Assembly: GCA_900468805.1 (NCBI GenBank)
Contig: UEIF01000038.1
Coordinates: 51,138-115,137, forward strand
Direction of reading: 5' to 3'
DNA: 64,000 bases
Source of the DNA: Hyphomicrobiales bacterium
GTDB taxonomy: Bacteria; Pseudomonadota; Alphaproteobacteria; Rhizobiales; Rhizobiaceae
Position numbers and translations under genes: made by a program. The notes under the pieces were generated by a model that was not told the origin of the DNA, ran no database searches, and was given only the letters and a program-made list of their open reading frames with translations. Positions 15,614 through 24,636 of this stretch are shown here, piece after piece (the first letter of the stretch is position 1; each line of letters begins with the position of its first letter).

Positions 15614-16641
15614 TTGACTGAAACGGGTTTGGAGCGCATGCGGGAAACCGTCTCGCGCTCCGCCCGTTTACAGCGCATCGGCGGCAGGCCGCGATCCATT
15701 AGATCCATATCCTCGAGCACCATATCGCCCATCTTCTTGAAGGCGCTGTCGAGCGCACCGGCGCGGTGGGCCGAACGGATGAAACCCTTGAGGCTGCGCA
15801 CCGGATGGTCTGACGGTAGCGGCTCCTGCGGATAGACATCGCTTGCCGCAACGATATGGCCGCAAGCGACGGCCGCCATCAGCGCCTCGAAATCCACGAC
15901 GTCGGCGCGGCTGAGCAGGATGAAGGCTGCGCCCTTGCGCATGCTGGCGAATGCATCCGCGCCGAGGAAGCCTCTGTTCTCGCTGGTTACGGAGGCGACG
16001 ACGAAAACAAAGTCGCTCTGCGTCAGCACTTCGCTCAGGCTCGCGGGCTCCACGCCGTTTTCCTCCAGGATCGAGCGGGGCATCCATGGATCGAAAACCC
16101 TGATTTTCGCACGAAAGCCCGACAAGACCCGTCGCAGCGCTTTACCGAGATCGCCAAAGCCGATGATGCCGATTTCGGAGCCCGATAGCAGCCGCGAGCT
16201 TGCATTCCCCTCGCCGCCCCAGAGTTCATGCCCCTCCCGGAAAGCCACATCGGCATCGACGATGCCGCGCGCGAGGCTGAGCGCGAAGCCAAGGCCGATC
16301 TCAGCGACCGGCTCGGCAAACACCTGCCCGGTCGTCACGACATGGATACCGCGCTGGAACAGGATTTCATAAGGCATGTTGTTGAGCAGGTTGCTCTCGA
16401 CATTAAGGATCGAGCGGAGCTTCGGCATACGCGTGAGCGTATCCGCGGAGAGCGGCGGCTGGCCGATGATGTAGCGCGCCTTGCCAAGAATATCATCGCC
16501 AAGACCGGCGATGTTTTCTGGATCGGCCTCGACGATCTCGTATTTGGCGTTGAGTTCGGCGTGTGCCTTGTCACTGAAAATCAGATCGAGCGTGCGTGGC
16601 TCGGGCGCGCTGATTGCTATCGGCCTTTCGGTATTCGTCAT
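15610..16641 (-). CDS. D-isomer-specific 2-hydroxyacid dehydrogenase family protein
   Basis: About 343 residues. The NAD-binding fold is clear (IGIIGFGDLGKALRRV), followed by the catalytic-region pattern SRADVVDFEALMAAV and the C-terminal DVYPQEPLPSDHPVR...HRAG that carries the usual Glu and His. Family members reduce 2-keto acids or oxidise 2-hydroxy acids such as glyoxylate or phosphoglycerate. The ATG at 16641 is chosen because GAGGAGG lies five bases before it. It is a single gene, divergent from the HupE-like gene across a gap that contains a repeat element. Confidence 0.9.
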   Translation of the reverse strand: MTNTERPIAISAPEPRTLDLIFSDKAHAELNAKYEIVEADPENIAGLGDDILGKARYIIGQPPLSADTLTRMPKLRSILNVESNLLNNMPYEILFQRGIHVVTTGQVFAEPVAEIGLGFALSLARGIVDADVAFREGHELWGGEGNASSRLLSGSEIGIIGFGDLGKALRRVLSGFRAKIRVFDPWMPRSILEENGVEPASLSEVLTQSDFVFVVASVTSENRGFLGADAFASMRKGAAFILLSRADVVDFEALMAAVACGHIVAASDVYPQEPLPSDHPVRSLKGFIRSAHRAGALDSAFKKMGDMVLEDMDLMDRGLPPMRCKRAERETVSRMRSKPVSVN

Positions 16642-16982
16642 GGGATCCTCCTCGAGATGCGGCAACTCTCACCTCCGCAACACGATTGATAATCCGGTTG
16701 AGAGCCTCTTGGGAAGCCGCCTTTCAAAAAGGCAATTGCCTACGATACAAGCACTTGAAATTTCTATCTATTCCATGCTTTCCGTTGACGGCTGAATATA
16801 GCTGGACTAGCTTGATGATGCGACTTGAAACCGTGCCTGAGGAGTCGGCGGCCGCAGGCGCCAGAGCATTCCAGCAAAGTGCGCAGCGGTTTTGCGTCCG
16901 GAATTGCGTAAATCAAAAAGACAGATCATTTCCGCGCCTTGACGAAAGCGGAGATGCTCTCAAGATCAGAGGGAATTCCAAA
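16642..16982. other. Intergenic region with repeat element, upstream of the HupE-like gene
   Basis: About 340 bases. The right half is occupied by the 98-base repeat at 16863-16960. The left half is AT-rich near 16750-16800 and probably holds the promoter of the dehydrogenase, the HupE-like gene, or both. I find no protein-coding gene in it. Confidence 0.5.
16863..16960. repeat. 98-bp interspersed palindromic repeat of rhizobial type
   Basis: The element is bounded by perfect seven-base inverted ends AGAGCAT (16863-16869) and ATGCTCT (16954-16960). It contains the core GCGCAGCGGTTTTGCGTCCG and an inner imperfect hairpin (ATTTCCGC facing GCGGAGAT). I recall this core from many intergenic regions of Rhizobium genomes, so I take it as a dispersed repeat; a genome-wide search was not possible. 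It lies 22 bases before the HupE-like start and would be transcribed in its leader. Confidence 0.6.
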
Positions 16983-17582
16983 ATGAAATCAATCTTCAAG
17001 GGCGGCCTTCTCGCGCTTGCCACCGCAGCACTTCCGGCAGTCGCCTATGCCCATACCGGCGTTGGCGAAACAGGCGGCCTTGTCCACGGTTTCAGCCATC
17101 CGATTTCCGGCCTCGATCACATCCTTGCGATGGTCATGGTCGGCGTCTTCGCCTTCCAGCTCGGCGGCCGTGCCGTCTGGGCCGTACCGGCAACCTTCGT
17201 GCTCGTCATGGCCTTCGGCGGGGCGCTGGGCATTGCCGGTGTCAATCTGCCTTTCGTTGAAACAGGCATCGCGCTTTCCGTCGTCGTACTTGGCGCGGCC
17301 GTTGCCCTGAATGTGCGTGCTTCGACGGCTGTCGCAATGGGTATCGTCGGTCTGTTTGCAATCTTCCATGGCCATGCGCACGGCGCCGAAATGCCTGAAA
17401 ATGCCGGGGGTGCTGCCTATGCCGCTGGTTTCATGATCGCAACCGCCCTGCTGCATGCAGCAGGTCTCGCTACCGGTTTCCTGATCGCCCGTGTCGGCGA
17501 GCGCCAGGGCGCCTTCGTCGTGCGCACCGCAGGCGGCCTTTCTGCCGTTGCCGGCGTCGGCATCCTGACCGGCCTGATCTGA
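16983..17582 (+). CDS. HupE/UreJ-family metal permease
   Basis: A 199-residue inner-membrane protein with an N-terminal signal peptide (MKSIFKGGLLALATAALPAV, cleaved near AYA-HTG) and about six hydrophobic segments. The histidine-rich motifs HGFSHPISGLDH and FHGHAHGAEMP are typical of the HupE/UreJ family, which transports nickel and possibly cobalt for hydrogenase or urease. No hydrogenase, urease or cobalamin synthesis genes are in the window, so its partner pathway is unknown. A rho-independent terminator follows it. The ATG at 16983 is chosen because the signal peptide begins there. Confidence 0.9.
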   Translation: MKSIFKGGLLALATAALPAVAYAHTGVGETGGLVHGFSHPISGLDHILAMVMVGVFAFQLGGRAVWAVPATFVLVMAFGGALGIAGVNLPFVETGIALSVVVLGAAVALNVRASTAVAMGIVGLFAIFHGHAHGAEMPENAGGAAYAAGFMIATALLHAAGLATGFLIARVGERQGAFVVRTAGGLSAVAGVGILTGLI

Positions 17583-17620
17583 GGCCCGCGCCTCTCCCGG
17601 TTAATTTATCCGGCTTTTAG

Positions 17621-17653
17621 CGCCCGGCGGACAAAGGTCCGCCGGGCGTTTTA
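17621..17653 (+). terminator. Rho-independent terminator after the HupE-like gene
   Basis: A perfect 12-base stem (arm CGCCCGGCGGAC, 17621-17632) with a four-base loop is followed by a T-rich tail TTTTAT. It lies 38 bases past the stop and separates the gene from the cyd operon. Confidence 0.85.
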
Positions 17654-17665
17654 TGTTTGCGGGAT

Positions 17666-17679
17666 TTGACTCAAGTCAA
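17666..17679. promoter_or_regulatory. FNR/FixK-type anaerobox upstream of the cyd operon
   Basis: TTGACTCAAGTCAA is a perfect 5-4-5 palindrome matching the FNR/FixK consensus TTGA(C/T)-N4-(G/A)TCAA. A weaker copy, TTGACGCAGGTCAG, lies at 17737-17750. Low-oxygen activation of a cytochrome bd operon by an FNR-type regulator is expected biology. The distance to the regulator start is about 155 bases, or about 85 for the second copy. Confidence 0.7.
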
Positions 17680-17790
17680 TTCCAGGCGCGCAATACCGGT
17701 CTATCAAGAGGCAGATCATCGAGGCGTGCATCCAAATTGACGCAGGTCAGCCTGGGCAATTGCGGCAGAAGAGCGAAAGTCGGTATAGTA

Positions 17791-17810
17791 ATTTCAGAAG
17801 TTTCTGAAAT
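17791..17810. promoter_or_regulatory. Operator-like palindrome before the GbsR/MarR-type gene
   Basis: ATTTCAGAAGTTTCTGAAAT has perfect nine-base arms around two bases. It overlaps the expected transcription start region just after a TATAGT hexamer (17784-17789), 22 bases before the regulator start. This is the placement of an autoregulatory repressor site. Confidence 0.6.
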
Positions 17811-17832
17811 CACAGACGTAACGGAAATGACA

Positions 17833-18408
17833 ATGAACCTTCCGCCTCTCGTTCAGTCCTTTGTCCTGCACTTCGGTGAAATGGGTTCCCGCTGGGGAAT
17901 CAACCGCACGGTCGGCCAGATTTACGCGCTGCTCTTCGTCTCGCCCTCGCCGCTCTGCGCCGAGGAAATCGTCGATGCGCTCGGCATCTCGCGCTCGAAC
18001 GTCTCCATGAGCCTTCGTGAACTGCAGGCCTGGAACCTGGTGCTGCTGCGCCACAAGCCGGATGACCGGCGCGACTTCTTCACGACACCTGACGATGTCT
18101 GGGTGATCCTCAGAACACTCGCCGAAGAGCGTAAGAAACGCGAGGTCGATCCCACGCTTTCGATGCTGCGCGAAATCCTCATGCAGCGCCCGGCAAGCGA
18201 GGTTGAACGCCATGCGCAGGAGCGCATGGGCGAGATGCACACGCTCATCGAGCAGCTGACGCATTGGTATGATGACGTAAAACAACTCGAAACAGAAAGG
18301 CTTGCAACGTTACTCTCGTTAGGCGCGAAGGTGACGAAGCTCCTGGAGGCCAAGGACAGGGTCGTTTCGCTTGGCCGTCGTCGTCCCAATCCTGCGAACA
18401 AGAGTTAG
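17833..18408 (+). CDS. GbsR/MarR-type transcriptional regulator
   Basis: About 191 residues with a winged helix-turn-helix: RTVGQIYALLFVSPSPLCAEEIVDALGISRSNVSMSLRELQ are the HTH-region features (given here in parts: VGQIYALLFVS, EEIVDALGISRSNVSMSL), then the wing KPDDRRDFF, and a C-terminal coiled segment. ATGs at 17827 and 17833 are both possible; the second has better ribosome-binding-site spacing (ACGGA). The gene ends four bases before cydD and is therefore the first gene of the cyd operon. With the palindrome upstream it probably represses its own operon. The signal it senses is unknown. Confidence 0.85.
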   Translation: MNLPPLVQSFVLHFGEMGSRWGINRTVGQIYALLFVSPSPLCAEEIVDALGISRSNVSMSLRELQAWNLVLLRHKPDDRRDFFTTPDDVWVILRTLAEERKKREVDPTLSMLREILMQRPASEVERHAQERMGEMHTLIEQLTHWYDDVKQLETERLATLLSLGAKVTKLLEAKDRVVSLGRRRPNPANKS

Positions 18409-18412
18409 CGTC

Positions 18413-20119
18413 GTGAACAGTGCTTTCTTCGACGCGAGAGACCCGCAAGAGGCAAGGACGCTCCAAGGCGATGCCGTGACGCATAGGCCGGCAAAGACCA
18501 AAAGCCGGCTGCGCAGCGCAGCCATGCTGCAGGCCTTCGCAGCCGTGCTTTGGATTCCACAGGCGGGCCTGCTTGCCTATTCCGTCGGACGGCTGGCCGA
18601 TGGTGGCGGCCTCGCCGATATCCTCTGGCCGGCCCTCTTCATTCTGCTTTTCGGCGTTGTCAAAAGCTGTCTCGACGCCACTGGCGGCCGTCTTGCCTTT
18701 CGCGCCGCCCGCGCGGAACTCAGCGAAAAGCGCGTCGCCGCTATTCGCCTGCTCGCCCGCCTGTCGCCGGTCGATGTCGACCGCCCGGCCTCCGGCGAGG
18801 CGGCGAGCATTCTTGGCGAGCAGGCCGAGCTGATCGTGCCCTATCTCGCCCGGTTCCAGCCGGCACGGATGAAGGCGGGCCTCGTGCCGCTCGTCATCCT
18901 GGCTTGCGTCTTTCCGATCTCCTGGATTGCTGCACTCGTGCTGCTGTTTGCAGGACCACTCATTCCGATTTTCATGGCACTCATCGGCTGGCGCGCGCAG
19001 GCTGCGAGCGAAAAGCAGCTTGCCGCGACAGGCGGCCTCAACGCCTTCCTGCTCGACCGGCTGCGCGGGCTTGCAACGATCCGTTCGCTGGATGCGGTCG
19101 ACGCCACTGCTTTACGGCTGCGCACCGAGGCTGAATCGCTGCGCACACGCACCATGGCGGTGCTGAAAATCGCGTTCCTTTCGTCTGCCGTGCTCGAGCT
19201 CTTCTCAGCGCTCGGCGTTGCGATGACCGCTGTCTATATAGGCTTCAGCCTGCTCGGCGAAATCCGTTTCGGCGCGTGGTCGGGCGGCCTCGCTCTTTCG
19301 CAGGGGCTGTTCATTCTTCTGCTCGCACCCGCCTTTTTCGAACCCCTGCGCGAACTCTCCGCCGTCTGGCATGACCGCGCCTCGGGCGAGGCGGCGCTGA
19401 AGGCGCTCGATGGCTTGGCTGACGAAGGCATGAGGCTTCCCTACGAGGAGAGTGCCGAGGCTACGACTGTAGTGGAAGCCTTCAATATCCGCCTGGAAAA
19501 TATCGGCTTTCGTTATCGGTCCGATCAGGAACCGGTCCTCAACGGTTTCAATCTCGACATCGCCGCCGGCGAACACGTGGCGCTGCTCGGCGCCAGCGGC
19601 ACGGGCAAGTCAACCTTGCTGTCTCTGACCGCCGGCCTGGCCCCCTGCGGGGAAGGCCAGGTTCTGATCGGTGGAACAGCCATAGATCGCGCCAAAATGG
19701 CCTGGATCGGCCAGAATCCGCATATCTTCGCCGGCACGATATCGGGCAATGTCGCGCTCGGTCGGCCTGGAATCACAAAAGACAGAGTTTCCGAGGCGCT
19801 CGATCTGGCAAAGCTTGCAGGTGTTGCGAAGGCCTACGGCCATCGCCCGCTCGGCGAAGCCGGCATCGGCCTTTCCGGCGGCGAAGCGCTGCGGCTGGCG
19901 ATCGCGCGTGCTGCCTGCGACCCCAATATCCGCATCATCCTTGCCGACGAACCGACCGCCCATCTCGACGCCGAATCCGCAGCCGACATAACGGAGAGCC
20001 TGCTCGCTTTCGCAGAAGGACGCACGCTGATCGTCGCCACCCACGATCCGCTGCTTGCCGCGCGCATGCAGCGCACCATCCGCCTCGATGCCGCATCTCT
20101 CCGGGAGGCTGCCGAATGA
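18413..20119 (+). CDS. cydD: Thiol reductant ABC exporter subunit CydD
   Basis: About 568 residues, a fused membrane plus ATPase half-transporter. Roughly six membrane helices occupy the first 320 residues; the ATPase follows with Walker A LLGASGTGKST, signature LSGGEALRLAIARA and Walker B IILADEPTAHLD. CydDC exports reduced thiols (cysteine, glutathione) to the periplasm and is needed to mature cytochrome bd. I chose the GTG at 18413, four bases after the regulator stop, because it follows a GAG-containing site and gives the usual length. The gene overlaps cydC by four bases. Confidence 0.92.
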   Translation: MNSAFFDARDPQEARTLQGDAVTHRPAKTKSRLRSAAMLQAFAAVLWIPQAGLLAYSVGRLADGGGLADILWPALFILLFGVVKSCLDATGGRLAFRAARAELSEKRVAAIRLLARLSPVDVDRPASGEAASILGEQAELIVPYLARFQPARMKAGLVPLVILACVFPISWIAALVLLFAGPLIPIFMALIGWRAQAASEKQLAATGGLNAFLLDRLRGLATIRSLDAVDATALRLRTEAESLRTRTMAVLKIAFLSSAVLELFSALGVAMTAVYIGFSLLGEIRFGAWSGGLALSQGLFILLLAPAFFEPLRELSAVWHDRASGEAALKALDGLADEGMRLPYEESAEATTVVEAFNIRLENIGFRYRSDQEPVLNGFNLDIAAGEHVALLGASGTGKSTLLSLTAGLAPCGEGQVLIGGTAIDRAKMAWIGQNPHIFAGTISGNVALGRPGITKDRVSEALDLAKLAGVAKAYGHRPLGEAGIGLSGGEALRLAIARAACDPNIRIILADEPTAHLDAESAADITESLLAFAEGRTLIVATHDPLLAARMQRTIRLDAASLREAAE

Positions 20120-21807
20120 CCACCTTCATAAGAGATATCAAGCCGGTTCTGCGTCTCTTCGTCGAGACACGCCGAAAGGAGCTGCTGCTCGGTGCCGCGC
20201 TCTCGGCAGCAACGGTAACGGCGGGCATCGCCCTGCTCGGTCTCTCGGGCTGGTTCATCACCGCGACCGCGCTTGCCGGGCTTTCGGCAACCATCGCTGC
20301 GACCTTCGACGTGTTTGCGCCGTCTGCGGGCATCCGCTTCCTCGCCATTCTGCGCACGGCGGCTCGTTACGGCGAGCGGCTGACCACCCATAATGCCACG
20401 CTTGCCGTGCTGGCTGCCCTTCGCGAACGTCTGTTTCGCGGCTGGGCCTCCGCAGGTGCGGCGCGCGCGCTCCTCAACCGCCCAGCGCGGCTGCTCTTTC
20501 GTCTGACGGCCGATATCGACGCGCTGGATTCGCTCTATCTGCGTATCCTGGTGCCTGCAGCCGTGGCAGTCGGCGCAGCACTCGTCGCCAGCGTTACGCT
20601 CGGCCTGATGCATCCGCTGTTCGGGCTTCTCTTCGGCCTCAGCCTTATTCTGGTCGGGCTCGGCCTGCCGCTGGCGGCAGGTCAGGCGGCCCGCAAACAT
20701 GCGCGCCGACGTGCCTACGGCATCGAAACCCTGCGGTCGCGGACGATCGATCTCATCGCTGGGCAGACCGATCTGTTGATGGCCGGCCGGATCGCCGCAC
20801 AGCAGCAGGCGATAACCGACGCCGATGCCTATACCGCACAGGCAGACGACCGGCTGAACAGGATCGAGACCGGAGTGACCTTCGGCTTCGGGCTTTTCTC
20901 CACCGCCCTGCTGGTTGCAGCATTGCTGACATCAGCGATGCTGATGCAAACAGGCGCAATCACCGCCCCGGTCGCCGCACTCGGCATACTCGTTGCCTTT
21001 GCCGCAACCGAACCCTTCGCAGCGCTACGCCGCGGCGCCATGGAATTCGGCAGGACGATGCTTGCAGCCAGACGCATCGCACCACGCCTTTCGGCAGCCG
21101 ATGTGGACTTCACGCCGAAGACGCCTGCCCATGAGCTCGCCTTCGCGCTGCAGAATGCAACCGTTACCCATGACGGAGCGGCCCTGCCCGCCCTGCTTGA
21201 CATAACGCTGGAATTGCGTCGCGGCGAGCATATTGCCGTGGTCGGCTCGAGCGGCGCCGGTAAGTCGACCCTGCTTTCACTTCTAGCCGGCGAGTTGCCG
21301 CCGGTAGATGGTATGGCCGCCGCGCTCGACGGAACGCTACTCACCCAGCGGACCGAGCTTTTCCAGGACACGCTGCGCGGCAACCTGTTGCTCGCGGCAC
21401 CCTGTGCCGATGATGAGCAATTGCGCAGCGCGCTTGCTGGCGCTGGCCTGCTTGCCGATGTCGATGCACTGCCATCAGGCCTCGACACACTGCTCGGCGA
21501 AGGCGGTATGGGACTGTCAGGCGGACAATCTCGCCGGCTGGCACTCGCCCGCCTCTTCCTGCGCGACACGCCGCTCTGGCTGCTCGACGAGCCGACCGAG
21601 GGGCTTGACGGCAGCACCGCACGCGATGTGCTGCATCGCCTCGCGCTCAGGGCCGACGGCCGGGCACTGGTGATCGCCACGCATATTCGCCGCGAAGCGG
21701 CGCTCGCGGACTTGATCGCCGTCATCGAGGACGGCCGCATCTCGGAAGTTTCGCGCCGTGGAGAGGCGGCGTTCGAAAAGGCGCTCAATCGGCTTCGGCC
21801 GGATTGA
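20116..21807 (+). CDS. cydC: Thiol reductant ABC exporter subunit CydC
   Basis: A 563-residue partner half-transporter. The N-terminal membrane domain (LSGWFITATALAGLSA, later helices near 160-180 and 260-300) is followed by an ATPase with Walker A VVGSSGAGKST, signature LSGGQSRRLALARL, Walker B LWLLDEPTEGLD and switch His ATHIRR. It starts at an ATG overlapping the cydD stop (ATGA), which assures coupled translation. With CydD it forms the heterodimeric exporter needed for haem insertion into the bd oxidase encoded next. Confidence 0.93.
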   Translation: MTTFIRDIKPVLRLFVETRRKELLLGAALSAATVTAGIALLGLSGWFITATALAGLSATIAATFDVFAPSAGIRFLAILRTAARYGERLTTHNATLAVLAALRERLFRGWASAGAARALLNRPARLLFRLTADIDALDSLYLRILVPAAVAVGAALVASVTLGLMHPLFGLLFGLSLILVGLGLPLAAGQAARKHARRRAYGIETLRSRTIDLIAGQTDLLMAGRIAAQQQAITDADAYTAQADDRLNRIETGVTFGFGLFSTALLVAALLTSAMLMQTGAITAPVAALGILVAFAATEPFAALRRGAMEFGRTMLAARRIAPRLSAADVDFTPKTPAHELAFALQNATVTHDGAALPALLDITLELRRGEHIAVVGSSGAGKSTLLSLLAGELPPVDGMAAALDGTLLTQRTELFQDTLRGNLLLAAPCADDEQLRSALAGAGLLADVDALPSGLDTLLGEGGMGLSGGQSRRLALARLFLRDTPLWLLDEPTEGLDGSTARDVLHRLALRADGRALVIATHIRREAALADLIAVIEDGRISEVSRRGEAAFEKALNRLRPD

Positions 21808-21885
21808 GCGAACAGGCATGCCCCGCACGGCCAGCCGGCAATGCGGAAACTACTTGATACCCCGTGGGACCGTGGGAGTAAGACA

Positions 21886-23463
21886 ATGGAATTAGACATC
21901 GTAGCGCTATCGCGCTTTCAATTTGCGCTGACTGCGCTTTACCACTTCCTGTTCGTGCCCTTGACGCTCGGCCTTTCCGTGCTGCTTGCCATCATGGAAA
22001 CGACCTATGTCATGACCGGCCGCCAGATCTGGCGGCAGATGACGAAATTCTGGGGCACGCTCTTCGGCATCAATTTCGTGCTGGGCGTCGCAACCGGTAT
22101 CGTCATGGAATTCCAGTTCGGCATGAATTGGAGCTATTACAGCTATTATGTCGGCGATATCTTCGGTGCACCGCTGGCGATCGAGGGCCTGATGGCCTTC
22201 TTCCTCGAAGCGACCTTTGTCGGCCTTTTCTTCTTCGGCTGGGACAAGCTGTCGAAGGTGGGCCATCTGGTCGCCACCTGGGCGGTCGCGCTCGGCTCGA
22301 ATTTCTCTGCGCTCTGGATCCTGATCGCCAACGGCTGGATGCAGAACCCGGTCGGGTCCGCTCTCAATCCTCAGACGATGCGCATGGAGATAACAAGCTT
22401 CTACGACGTGGTCTTCAACCCTGTCGCCCAGGCAAAGTTCGTCCACACGGTTTCGGCCGGTTATGTCTGTGCCTCGATCTTCGTGCTCGGCGTTTCTGCC
22501 TGGTACCTGCTCAAGGGCCGGCATATCGAGCTTGCAAAGCGCTCGATGACGGTTGCCGCCTCCTTCGGGCTCGCCTCCGCCCTGTCGGTGGTCGTGCTCG
22601 GTGACGAAAGCGGCTATCTCGCCACCGAAAACCAGAAGATGAAGCTCGCCGCGATCGAAGCTATGTGGAAGACCGAGCCGGCACCGGCTGCCTTCACCGC
22701 CTTCGGCTTCCCCGATCAGGAAGCACGCGAGACACATTTCGCCGTCCATATCCCCTGGGTCATGGGTCTGATCGGCACCCGCTCGCTGACGACGGAAATC
22801 CCCGGCATCGACAAGCTGGAACAGCAGGCCGAAGTCCGCATCCGCGACGGCATCAAGGCTTATGACGCGCTGACGCAGATCCGCGCAGCACCCGCCCAGG
22901 ATCAGGTGGCCCAGGAAGTCCGCAGTTCCTTCGAGGATCTCGGCCACGACCTCGGCTATGCCTTGCTCCTGAAGCGCTATGTCGACGATCCGCGACTGGC
23001 AACCGACGAACAAATCGCCCAGGCTGCACGTGACACCATCCCGCATGTGCCCACACTCTTCTGGTCGTTCCGCATCATGGTCGGTCTCGGCATGTTCTTC
23101 ATCGTGCTGACGGCAACCTTCTTCTGGCTGTCGGCCCGCCGGCATCTGGATAAATATCCGCTGCTCCTGCGCATCGCTGTCTTTGCCATCCCGCTGCCCT
23201 GGATCGCCATCGAGGCCGGCTGGGTGGTTGCCGAAATCGGCCGTCAGCCCTGGGTCATCGAAGGCGTGCTGCCGACGGCAGTCGCCGTCTCCAATCACGG
23301 CGCCTGGGCAGTCCTGTTGACCATCATCGGCTTTGCCGCGCTCTATACGACACTGATCATCATCGAGATGAGCCTGATGCTCAAGGCGATCCGCCAGGGG
23401 CCGGAACCGGACCACGAGCCGGATGCCAAGCTCATTTCCGAAACCCTCGTTCCCGCGGAGTGA
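21886..23463 (+). CDS. cydA: Cytochrome bd ubiquinol oxidase subunit I
   Basis: A 525-residue inner-membrane protein. The haem ligand equivalents are visible: His20 (TALYHFLFVP) for b595 and His187 (KFVHTVSAGY) for b558; Glu100 and Glu108 line the proton channel. The Q-loop is long and aligns well with the E. coli form (GDESGY, AAIEAMW, DLGYALLLKRY), so this is the long-loop type rather than the short CioA type. GRQPWVIEGVLPT is the usual quinol-oxidase signature. The ATG at 21886 has GGGAG seven bases upstream. The enzyme reduces O2 with high affinity using ubiquinol, useful in low-oxygen settings such as nodules. Confidence 0.96.
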   Translation: MELDIVALSRFQFALTALYHFLFVPLTLGLSVLLAIMETTYVMTGRQIWRQMTKFWGTLFGINFVLGVATGIVMEFQFGMNWSYYSYYVGDIFGAPLAIEGLMAFFLEATFVGLFFFGWDKLSKVGHLVATWAVALGSNFSALWILIANGWMQNPVGSALNPQTMRMEITSFYDVVFNPVAQAKFVHTVSAGYVCASIFVLGVSAWYLLKGRHIELAKRSMTVAASFGLASALSVVVLGDESGYLATENQKMKLAAIEAMWKTEPAPAAFTAFGFPDQEARETHFAVHIPWVMGLIGTRSLTTEIPGIDKLEQQAEVRIRDGIKAYDALTQIRAAPAQDQVAQEVRSSFEDLGHDLGYALLLKRYVDDPRLATDEQIAQAARDTIPHVPTLFWSFRIMVGLGMFFIVLTATFFWLSARRHLDKYPLLLRIAVFAIPLPWIAIEAGWVVAEIGRQPWVIEGVLPTAVAVSNHGAWAVLLTIIGFAALYTTLIIIEMSLMLKAIRQGPEPDHEPDAKLISETLVPAE

Positions 23464-23469
23464 CCTGTC

Positions 23470-24624
23470 ATGATCCTTCACGAACTGATTAATTATGATA
23501 CCCTGCGCATCATCTGGTGGGTGCTGCTCGGCGTGCTGCTGATCGCGTTTGCCGTCACCGACGGTTTCGACCTCGGCGTCGGAACGCTCCTGCCCTTCGT
23601 CGCCAGGACCGATACGGAACGGCGTGTCGCCATCAACACGATCGGCGCCACCTGGGAAGGCAATCAGGTCTGGCTCATCCTCGCAGGCGGCGCGATCTTC
23701 GCCGCCTGGCCGCCGCTTTATGCGGTTTCCTTCTCTGGCTTTTATCTCGCGATGTTTGCGATCCTCTTTGCACTCATCCTGCGCCCCGTCGGCTTCAAGT
23801 ACCGCTCCAAGCGTGACAGTGCAGCCTGGCGCAACGGCTGGGACTGGGCGCTCTTCATCGGCGGCTTCGTGCCGTCGCTGATCTTCGGCGTTGCCGTCGG
23901 CAATGTGCTGCAGGGCGTTCCCTTTCGTTTCGCGGACGACATGCGTATCTTCTACGAGGGATCGTTCTTCGCGCTTCTGAATCCCTATGCCCTTCTCTGC
24001 GGGCTGCTCTCCGTCGCCATGCTCGTCATGCATGGAAGCGCATGGCTCGTGCTGAAGGCAACGGGGCCGGTTGCTGATCGCGCCCGGCGCTTCGGCAGCA
24101 TCGCAGCGCTTTTGGTCATCGTGCTCTTTACGCTCGGCGGCCTGTGGCTCTGGGCCGACGTCAGCGGTTATCGCATCACCAGCGCCATCAACCCGATCGG
24201 CCCGTCGAACCCGCTTCTGAAGACGGTGTCGCTGGAAAGCGGTGCATGGCTTGCCAATTACGGCACCTATCCCTGGATGATTGTCGCTCCGGTACTCGGC
24301 TTCCTGGGTGCGGCGGCCGCCTTCCTTGCCATGCGAGCACGGCTGGAAGTCGCGACGCTGCTCTTCAGCGACCTCTCGATAACAGGCATCATCTCGACGG
24401 TCGGCCTGTCGATGTTCCCATTCATCCTGCCCTCTTCGCTCGATCCGAGGTCGAGCCTCACGGTCTGGGATGCATCGTCGAGCCACCAGACACTCTTCAT
24501 CATGCTGGTCGTTACGGTCATCTTCCTGCCGATCATCTTTGCCTACACAACCTGGGTCTACAAGGTGCTGTGGGGCAAGGTCGACGAGAAGAGCGTCACC
24601 GACAAGAACAGCCACGCTTACTGA
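23470..24624 (+). CDS. cydB: Cytochrome bd ubiquinol oxidase subunit II
   Basis: A 384-residue membrane protein with about eight or nine helices. Characteristic stretches are VTDGFDLGVGTLLPF, GATWEGNQVWLILAGGAIFAAWP-type region (split: TWEGNQVW, GGAIFAAWP), and TVWDASSSHQTL near the C-terminus. CydB pairs with CydA and stabilises the haem sites without binding its own catalytic haem in most bacteria. Its start is six bases after the cydA stop, so they are co-translated. The length is normal for the family. Confidence 0.96.
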   Translation: MILHELINYDTLRIIWWVLLGVLLIAFAVTDGFDLGVGTLLPFVARTDTERRVAINTIGATWEGNQVWLILAGGAIFAAWPPLYAVSFSGFYLAMFAILFALILRPVGFKYRSKRDSAAWRNGWDWALFIGGFVPSLIFGVAVGNVLQGVPFRFADDMRIFYEGSFFALLNPYALLCGLLSVAMLVMHGSAWLVLKATGPVADRARRFGSIAALLVIVLFTLGGLWLWADVSGYRITSAINPIGPSNPLLKTVSLESGAWLANYGTYPWMIVAPVLGFLGAAAAFLAMRARLEVATLLFSDLSITGIISTVGLSMFPFILPSSLDPRSSLTVWDASSSHQTLFIMLVVTVIFLPIIFAYTTWVYKVLWGKVDEKSVTDKNSHAY

Positions 24625-24636
24625 GGAGATGAAACG

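Noticed and set aside
21907..24615. A very long open frame antisense to cydA and cydB
   Set aside because: It mirrors the codon bias of the two oxidase genes, is loaded with Asp, His, Arg and Glu, has no ribosome-binding site and matches no family.
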